From NCBI GenBank assembly GCA_003223775.1, contig QHWK01000478.1, positions 1,298-10,583 on the forward strand: 9,286 bases of DNA. The letters run 5' to 3'. The DNA comes from Acidobacteriota bacterium. GTDB lineage: Bacteria > Acidobacteriota > Vicinamibacteria > Vicinamibacterales > CAVVIG01. The translations under genes and the position numbers were made by a program. Every line of letters starts with the position of its first letter. The stretch's first letter is position 1. Shown here piece by piece: positions 1-4,427 of this stretch. The notes under the pieces were generated by a model. It was not told the DNA's origin, searched no databases, and saw nothing but the letters and a program-made list of their open reading frames with translations.

Positions 1-250
1 GCCGCTCGCGCACCGACTCGCGCGCGCGCGCGACGTCGAGCGACTGCAGATAGCGAAGGCCGCCGTGAATCGTGCGCAGGTGATTGAAGGATGTGCCGCT
101 GCCGAAGTCCTGCCGCTCGACGAGCGCCACGGCAAGGCCGCGCTGCGCCGCGTCGTAGGCGATCGCCAGGCCGTAGATGCCGCCGCCGACCACGAGCACG
201 TCGAACGTCCGGTCGGTCAGCGCCTCGAGATCGCGCGTCATCCTCGGCAT
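1..250 (-). CDS. FAD-dependent glycerol-3-phosphate dehydrogenase-like oxidoreductase, N-terminal part
   Basis: This is the first 83 codons of a gene that runs off the left edge. The translation opens with a short lead, then an FAD/NAD-binding Rossmann strand-turn-helix, DVLVVGGGIYGLAIAYDAA, the GxGxxG-type dinucleotide motif. The acidic end of the second strand follows (VALVERQDFGSGTS), and then TIHGGLRYLQ, the signature of the GlpD/GlpA family, which oxidises sn-glycerol-3-phosphate to dihydroxyacetone phosphate with FAD and passes electrons to quinones at the membrane. The substrate and C-terminal domains lie outside the window, so a related FAD oxidoreductase acting on another substrate remains possible. 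The start chosen is ATG at 250. A second in-frame ATG at 241 would also keep the whole FAD motif. The gene is divergent from the methyltransferase, with 35 nt between the two start codons. A TATAAC-like -10 on this strand (276-271) overlaps the one used by its neighbour. Confidence 0.8.
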   Translation of the reverse strand, partial: MPRMTRDLEALTDRTFDVLVVGGGIYGLAIAYDAAQRGLAVALVERQDFGSGTSFNHLRTIHGGLRYLQSLDVARARESVRER

Positions 251-269
251 CGTACCGCCATGGCGTGGC

Positions 270-278
270 TGTTATAGT
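270..278. promoter_or_regulatory. Shared symmetric -10 element of a divergent promoter
   Basis: On the plus strand TG-T-TATAGT (270-278) is an extended -10 box that would place the transcription start near 285, one base before the GTG at 286. On the minus strand the same bases read TATAAC (276-271), which would start transcription near 264 for the oxidoreductase. The two hexamers overlap by four bases. No convincing -35 is visible on either strand. Seen: the sequence match and spacing. Inferred: promoter function. Confidence 0.5.
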
Positions 279-285
279 CTGAATC

Positions 286-1077
286 GTGGCGACGACCGAG
301 GCCGTCCGCGACTACTGGAACCGGCACGTTCACGATCTCGAGATCACGACGCACCCGGTCGGGTCCCGCGGTTTCTTCGACGACCTCGACCAGTATCATT
401 TCGAGAAGCTCCATCACCTGCTGCGGCTCGTCGCTTTTGACGGCTATCGGGGGCGATCGGTTCTCGAAGTCGGCTGCGGCGCCGGCGTCGATCTCGCTCG
501 CTTCGCGCGCGGCGGCGCGGCCGTGACCGGCGTCGACCTCGCGCAGTCCGCCATCGAGCTGGCGCGCGCCAACTTCGCGCAGCAGGGCCTCCAGGGCGCC
601 TTCGAGGTCGCCGACGGCGAGCGGCTCCCGTTTCCCGACAACTGCTTTGACCTCGTATACGCCCATGGGGTTGTCCAGTACACCGCAAATCCCCAGCGGC
701 TCGTCGACGAATGCCGCCGCGTCCTCAAGCCAGGCGGCGAGGCGGTGTTCCAGGTCTACAACCGCGTGTCGTGGCTGAACGGCCTGTCCAAGCTGATGAA
801 GGTGGGCCTCGAGCACGACGATGCGCCGGTGTTGAGGAAGTTCAGCAGCGGGGAGTTCCGGCGGCTCGTTCGCGGCTTTTCCGAGGTGCGGATCGTCCCC
901 GAGCGTTTTCCGGTGAAATCCCGGCTGCACGGCGGCTGGAAGGGGGCTGTCTACAACGGCGTGTTCGTACGCGTGTTCAACGCCCTCCCGCGCGCCCTCG
1001 TCCGCCGCTTCGGCTGGCATCTGCTGGCGTTCTGCCGAAAAGCGGGCAAAGAAGACGGCCTGCCGACTGCCGACTGA
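286..1077 (+). CDS. Class I SAM-dependent methyltransferase (Methyltransf_11-like)
   Basis: The product is 263 aa with no signal peptide, so it is cytosolic. It has a classical Rossmann methyltransferase core: motif I VLEVGCGAGVD (residues 59-69), the acidic residue ending strand 2 in VTGVDLAQSAIELA (D84, ribose contact), VADGERLPFPD (D110, adenine contact), motif IV FDLVYAHGVVQY (121-132) and the post-motif LKPGGEAVFQVYN (147-159). These are typical of the UbiE/Methyltransf_11 group. The acceptor substrate cannot be read from the sequence. The C-terminal third (about 170-263) is specific to this protein and should hold the acceptor site. The start is GTG at 286: there is no Shine-Dalgarno, but an extended -10 lies just upstream, suggesting a leaderless or nearly leaderless message. 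dapF follows after 18 nt with no promoter visible between them, so the two are probably co-transcribed. Confidence 0.85.
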   Translation: MATTEAVRDYWNRHVHDLEITTHPVGSRGFFDDLDQYHFEKLHHLLRLVAFDGYRGRSVLEVGCGAGVDLARFARGGAAVTGVDLAQSAIELARANFAQQGLQGAFEVADGERLPFPDNCFDLVYAHGVVQYTANPQRLVDECRRVLKPGGEAVFQVYNRVSWLNGLSKLMKVGLEHDDAPVLRKFSSGEFRRLVRGFSEVRIVPERFPVKSRLHGGWKGAVYNGVFVRVFNALPRALVRRFGWHLLAFCRKAGKEDGLPTAD

Positions 1078-1095
1078 CTCGGGACTGATTTCTGG

Positions 1096-1890
1096 ATGCA
1101 CGTTTACAAAGCCCACGCCTACGGGAACGACTTCCTCTACGTCCACGAAGACGAGGTGGGCGCCCGTCCGCTCGATGCGCTGGCGCGTGAGCTGTGCGAT
1201 CGCCACGCCGGCGTCGGGGCCGACGGGCTGATTGTGTACTCGGGGTCGCGCGAGGGCGGCTCGATGCGGCTGCTCAACGCGGACGGCAGCCGATCGGAGG
1301 TGTCGGGCAACGGCGTCCGCGGCCTTGCGGCGCTGCTGCTCCGCGACGACCCGCAGGACCGCGCGTCGATCGCGATTCACACCGAAGCGGGCGTCAAGCG
1401 GCTCGATCGCGTCGGCCGCGACGGCGCGCGCCAGACGTTCCGCGCGGCGATGGGCCTGCCGGCGGGCCTGCGGCGGGCGGCCGTCACCGCCGCCGGCGAG
1501 CCGCTCGACCTGGTCGTCATGGCGTTCGGCAACCCGCAGTGCGTCGCGCTCGGCCCGCTGCCGGACGAGGCGCGCTTCCAGCGGATCGGCCCGGCGCTCG
1601 AGCGCCACGAGCTCTTCCCGGAGCGGACCAACGTCGAGTTCGCCCACGTCGAATCGCCGGCCGAAGTTCGCATCCTGATCTGGGAGCGCGGCGTGGGGCC
1701 GACCCTGTCGTCGGGGACGGGATCGTGCGCGGCGCTCATCGCCGCGGCGGCCTTCGCCGGCGCCTCGCGCGACGCGGACGTCGTCGCTCCCGGCGGCCGG
1801 CAGCGGGTCGAGTGGCGGGAGGACAGCGTCTACCTCACCGGCTGGGCGGAGGTCGTCTTCGACGGCGTCTGGCGCCGCGAACCGCGCTAG
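1096..1890 (+). CDS. dapF: Diaminopimelate epimerase homologue with both catalytic cysteines replaced by serine
   Basis: The product is 264 aa, slightly short for DapF (about 270-280). DapF interconverts LL- and meso-diaminopimelate without a cofactor, for lysine and peptidoglycan synthesis, using two cysteines as base and acid. Family landmarks are present: AYGNDF (N11), RHAGVGADGL (37-45), NADGS (N61), FGNPQC (N146), ERTNVEF (N179) and WERGVGPT (E197, R198). In E. coli DapF the first catalytic cysteine lies in CGNG; here it is SGNG (S70, codon TCG at 1303). The second lies in ACGSGACA; here it is SSGTGSCA (S206, codon TCG at 1711). The substrate-binding asparagines, Glu and Arg are kept. 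The fold and ligand site therefore look intact, but normal two-base chemistry would be impaired. It could be a divergent epimerase, a related isomerase, or a protein that binds without turnover. The start is ATG at 1096, with no clear Shine-Dalgarno. It converges on the lipoprotein gene across a tandem repeat. Confidence 0.85.
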   Translation: MHVYKAHAYGNDFLYVHEDEVGARPLDALARELCDRHAGVGADGLIVYSGSREGGSMRLLNADGSRSEVSGNGVRGLAALLLRDDPQDRASIAIHTEAGVKRLDRVGRDGARQTFRAAMGLPAGLRRAAVTAAGEPLDLVVMAFGNPQCVALGPLPDEARFQRIGPALERHELFPERTNVEFAHVESPAEVRILIWERGVGPTLSSGTGSCAALIAAAAFAGASRDADVVAPGGRQRVEWREDSVYLTGWAEVVFDGVWRREPR

Positions 1891-1892
1891 CA

Positions 1893-1913
1893 ATCCAGGA
1901 TCTGATCCTGGAT
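1893..1913. terminator. Possible bidirectional hairpin terminator
   Basis: ATCCAGGATC (1893-1902) and GATCCTGGAT (1904-1913) are perfect inverted repeats around a single T. The arrangement depends on the variant first unit of the tandem array. In RNA a few central pairs would open to form a loop. The position, directly after the dapF stop and before the convergent lipoprotein stop, suits a terminator for both genes. There is no U-tract, so Rho-independent termination is doubtful. Later units can form further hairpins (for example CTGATCC with GGATCAG). Confidence 0.35.
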
Positions 1914-1976
1914 CAGATCCTGGATCAGATCCTGGATCTGATCCTGGATCCGATCCTGGATCCGATCCTGGATCAG
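1893..1976. repeat. Seven-unit 12-bp tandem repeat, GATC-dense, between convergent genes
   Basis: Seven contiguous 12-bp units follow the consensus ATCCTGGATCNG. They begin at 1893, 1905, 1917, 1929, 1941, 1953 and 1965. Unit 1 differs at position 5 (A for T). Position 11 varies between A, T and C. Each unit holds one internal GATC and each junction makes another, giving 13 GATC sites in 84 bp. The array starts 2 nt after the dapF stop, and its last unit contains the stop codon of the opposite-strand lipoprotein gene (TGA on the minus strand, 1973-1975). Because the period is a multiple of three and the units lack stops, every frame reads through as a short repeated peptide. I regard that as a by-product, not as a gene. 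Confidence 0.95.
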
Positions 1977-2557
1977 CGACGACGGCGGCCGGCGGGGACG
2001 GGGGCCGCTTCGAGATCGTGCACGGCTGCACGCAAATCGGCGGCGGCGGCGTGCGCTTTGTCGATGGCTGCGAGATAGTCGCCGCGATCGAAGGCGGTGC
2101 GCGCGTCCTGCAGGCGCGTCTCGTCCTGGCCTACGGCGCGGGACGCGGCCGCCGTGGTCTTCGGCGCCGCGCGGCCCGCTTCGGCCGACTTGATCTTCCC
2201 ATGTGCATCGGCAAGCGCCGCGGCGGCCTCGGCAATCGCCTTGTCGGCATCGGCGCGCGCGGTGGCCTTCTTGTTGACGGTCTCCTTGGCGGCGTTCTGC
2301 GCGCGCTCGCGCGCGTCGAGCGCGTTGTTGAGCGCCTGGCGGTAGTCGCGTTGATCGACGGCGTCGTGCGCGCGCTTGAGCGCGTCTTCCGCCGCGGCGA
2401 ACTCCTCGCGCGCGTACTGGTCGGCGCCGGCGGCGCGCGCGACGTCGATCGCGCCCTGCGCCTGCTGCATTTCCTTGTCGGGCGGGTCGCCGCACGCCGC
2501 GTTCCCGATCGCCGCCGCGACCGCGACGGACAGCAACCAGCGACGCGCGCCCAGCAT
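1973..2557 (-). CDS. Small helical lipoprotein, DUF4398-like
   Basis: The product is 194 aa. The N-terminus is a lipoprotein signal: MLGARRWLLSV, then a hydrophobic stretch ending IGNAAC, with C22 as the likely lipidated residue. The lipobox is imperfect because N occupies the -3 position. The mature part is alanine- and charge-rich and almost wholly helical. It contains QYAREEFAAAEDALKRA and RDYRQALNNALDARERA, the pattern I associate with DUF4398-type proteins, and a second similar motif near the C-terminus (FDRGDYLAAIDKAHAAA). It probably sits on the outer or inner membrane facing the periplasm; its function is unknown. The start is ATG at 2557, chosen because it gives the signal peptide and lies 7 nt from a TATACT box (2569-2564). 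Transcription would then begin at the A of the ATG. Longer upstream starts would cross into radC and are unlikely. The gene converges with dapF and diverges from radC. Confidence 0.8.
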   Translation of the reverse strand: MLGARRWLLSVAVAAAIGNAACGDPPDKEMQQAQGAIDVARAAGADQYAREEFAAAEDALKRAHDAVDQRDYRQALNNALDARERAQNAAKETVNKKATARADADKAIAEAAAALADAHGKIKSAEAGRAAPKTTAAASRAVGQDETRLQDARTAFDRGDYLAAIDKAHAAAADLRAAVHDLEAAPVPAGRRRR

Positions 2558-2563
2558 CGGCCC

Positions 2564-2571
2564 AGTATACA
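2564..2571. promoter_or_regulatory. Shared symmetric -10 element between the lipoprotein gene and radC
   Basis: AGTATACA (2564-2571) reads TATACT on the minus strand, with a predicted start at 2557, exactly the lipoprotein ATG. It reads TATACA on the plus strand, with a predicted start near 2578, 11 nt before the radC ATG at 2589. The hexamers overlap by four bases, the same arrangement as at 270-278. No -35 is evident. Promoter function is inferred. Confidence 0.5.
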
Positions 2572-2588
2572 GGGCCGGAAAGTGTAAG

Positions 2589-3147
2589 ATGAAGAACCTG
2601 TCGCCCGACGATCGGCCGCGCGAGAAGCTGTTGCGGCTGGGCGCCACATCGCTCGGCGACAACGAGCTGATCGCGCTCGTGGTCGGCAGCGGCTGCCGGG
2701 GCGCCGACGCGCTCGACGTTGCCAACGAGGTGCTGCGCGCGCGCGGCGGCCTGCATGGTCTCGCGCGATCGACGTGTGGCGACCTGGCGCGGGTCGCGGG
2801 GATCGGACGGGCGAAGGCCGCGCAGATCGCCGCGGCGGTGGAGATCGGACGGCGTGCGCTCGGCCACGCGCCGGGCGGTGATTCGCACGGCGATGCTCGC
2901 GACCGGAACGCTGAACAGCACCGTCGTCGAGCCGCGCGACGTCTACCGGCCGGCCGTGGCCGCCGGCGCCGCGGCGATCGTCGCGTTTCACAACCACCCG
3001 TCCGGCGATCCCACTCCCAGCCCAGAGGACGTGGATCTGACGCGGCGGCTCGCGGCGGCCGGGGTGCTCATCGGCGTCGATCTGGTGGATCACCTGATTC
3101 TGGGCGATCGGCGGTACTGGAGCTTCAAGGAGGGCGGCGCACGCTAG
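2589..3147 (+). pseudogene. radC: RadC/UPF0758 family JAB-domain protein, internally deleted and frameshifted
   Basis: The 5' part, from ATG 2589, gives a clear RadC N-terminus: RPREKLLRLGATSLGDNELIA (9-29), then a helix-hairpin-helix, VAGIGRAKAAQIAAAVEIGRR (69-89), ending near LGHAPG at about 2876. After this the frame becomes unrelated. The C-terminal JAB/MPN part resumes in another frame near 2878 with VIRTAMLATGTLNST. It includes the metal motif HNHPSGDPTPSPED (HxH-x10-D) and the usual end DHLILGDRRYWSF, stopping at TAG 3145-3147. The missing piece is the start of the JAB domain. With a usual RadC length near 225-230 codons, about 130 nt are absent, a number not divisible by three. Translation from 2589 would read on in the wrong frame and also run through larC in the larC frame. 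RadC's cellular role is not firmly established even when intact. A real deletion or an assembly collapse are both possible. The first base of the larC start is the last base of this stop. Confidence 0.8.
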
Positions 3148-4427
3148 TGGCGAGGATTCTGTACTTCGACTGCTTCTCGGGCCTCTCGGGGGACATGGCA
3201 CTCGGCGCGCTCCTCGACGCGGGGATGCCGCTCGACGCGCTGACGCGCGCGCTCGGGACGCTCGCGCTCGGCGACGCGCACGTCCACGCGACACGCGTCG
3301 TGCGCGCCGGGGTGTCGGCGACGAAGTTCTCCGTCCACGAGCACGCGCACGATCACGCCGGCGACCATCAGCACAATCATCGTCACGATCATCATCACGA
3401 TCTTCCTCACGACGACCACGGCCATGCGGGCAGGGGCGAGCAGCCGCATGCGCATCCGCACCGAACGCTCGACGAGATCAACGCGCTGATCGATCGATCG
3501 AGCTTGTCGGCCGCGGCCCGCGCGCGCGCGAAGGCGATGTTCCAGCGGCTCGGCGAGGCGGAGGCGGCGATCCACGCGATGCCGATCGAGCGCGTCCACC
3601 TGCACGAGGTGGGGGCCCTCGACTCGATCATCGACATCGCCGGCATCGCGTTCGCCATGGAATGGGCCGGGGCCGATCGCGTCGTCTGCTCGCCGCTCAA
3701 CGTCGGCGGCGGTATGGTGCGGTCCGCGCACGGCGTCTTTCCCGTGCCGGCGCCGGCCACGCTGCGGCTGCTCGGCGGCGCGCCCGTCTACAGCGGGCGC
3801 GTGCAGACCGAGCTCGTGACGCCGACCGGCGCGCTGATCGCGACGACCTTCGCGTCCGAGTTCGGCCCGATTCCCGCGATGACGATCGAGCGCGTCGGGT
3901 ACGGCGCCGGCGATCGCGACGATCCCGAGACGCCGAACGTGCTGCGCGTCCTCATCGGCCGCGCCGCCGACGCGCCTCACGCCGCGGGCGATCGCGTCAC
4001 CGTGATCGAGTGCGAGATCGACGACATGAACCCGCAGCTCTTCGGCGTCGTCATGGACCGGCTGTATGCCGCCGGCGCGCTGGAGGTGTTCTACACGCCG
4101 GTGCAGATGAAGAAGAACCGGCCCGGGACGCTGCTGACGGTGGTCGCGGCGCCGCCGCGCAGCGGCGAGATGGCGGACATCGTCTTCCGCGAGACGACGA
4201 CGATCGGCTTGCGGCGCTACGACGTCGATCGCGAGTGCCTGCAGCGGGAGATCGTCACCGTCGAGACGCCGATCGGCGCCGTGCGCTTCAAGGTGGCGCG
4301 CCGCGGCGGGCACGTGGTGAACGCCGCGCCGGAGTTCGAGGATCTCGCCGCGCTCGCGCGGGAGAAGCAGCTGTCGGTGAAAGACGTCCAGGCGATCGCG
4401 ATCGCGGCGTACGGAGCGCGCACGTGA
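3147..4427 (+). CDS. larC: Nickel-pincer cofactor biosynthesis protein LarC
   Basis: The product is 426 aa. LarC is the CTP-dependent cyclometallase that inserts nickel into the pyridinium-thioacid pincer made by LarB and LarE; the cofactor serves lactate racemase and related LarA enzymes. Family features: the N-terminus ILYFDCFSGLSGDMALGALL (4-23); IERVHLHEVGALDSIIDI (147-164); CSPLNVGGGMVRSAHGVFPVPAP (181-203, split here as CSPLNVGGG then a FPVPAP end); TELVTPTGA (221-229); and the C-terminal LarC2 part CEIDDMNPQ (289-297), YTPVQMKKNRPG (316-327) and RETTTIGLR (348-356). Residues 64-105 are a histidine-rich insert with 17 His in 42 positions, likely nickel-binding. Some lactobacilli split larC by a ribosomal frameshift; here it is one frame. 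The start is GTG 3147, overlapping the radC stop as TAGTG. The end overlaps the metG start as GTGA. No larA, larB or larE is in the window. Confidence 0.9.
   Translation: MARILYFDCFSGLSGDMALGALLDAGMPLDALTRALGTLALGDAHVHATRVVRAGVSATKFSVHEHAHDHAGDHQHNHRHDHHHDLPHDDHGHAGRGEQPHAHPHRTLDEINALIDRSSLSAAARARAKAMFQRLGEAEAAIHAMPIERVHLHEVGALDSIIDIAGIAFAMEWAGADRVVCSPLNVGGGMVRSAHGVFPVPAPATLRLLGGAPVYSGRVQTELVTPTGALIATTFASEFGPIPAMTIERVGYGAGDRDDPETPNVLRVLIGRAADAPHAAGDRVTVIECEIDDMNPQLFGVVMDRLYAAGALEVFYTPVQMKKNRPGTLLTVVAAPPRSGEMADIVFRETTTIGLRRYDVDRECLQREIVTVETPIGAVRFKVARRGGHVVNAAPEFEDLAALAREKQLSVKDVQAIAIAAYGART

Noticed and set aside
19..32. Alternating CG run of seven dinucleotides, possible Z-DNA
   Set aside because: It lies in coding sequence for an Arg-Ala rich stretch of the oxidoreductase and is expected from GC-rich codon use.
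1078..1095. Possible promoter or riboswitch before dapF
   Set aside because: The gap is only 18 nt and holds no -10, Shine-Dalgarno or hairpin that I can support.
1893..1976. The tandem array as a CRISPR or as a coding repeat (ILDQ or DPGS peptides)
   Set aside because: There are no spacers, the units are directly contiguous at 12 bp, and no initiation signal or flanking coding sequence supports a repeat protein.
238..2031. Long minus-strand open frame (about 597 codons) across the methyltransferase and dapF, including a repeated DPGS peptide from the tandem array
   Set aside because: Its translation is low-complexity Arg/Ala/Asp-rich with no family resemblance, and it is antisense to two clearly recognisable enzymes. 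Long empty frames are expected at this G+C content.
2376..3146. Upstream extension of the larC frame back to 2376
   Set aside because: The frame is open by chance through the lipoprotein antisense strand and radC. LarC homology begins right after GTG 3147, which forms a TAGTG overlap with the radC stop.
3488..3500. GATCGATCGATCG microrepeat
   Set aside because: It is short, encodes normal larC residues (Ile-Asp-Arg-Ser), and nothing around it suggests a site.
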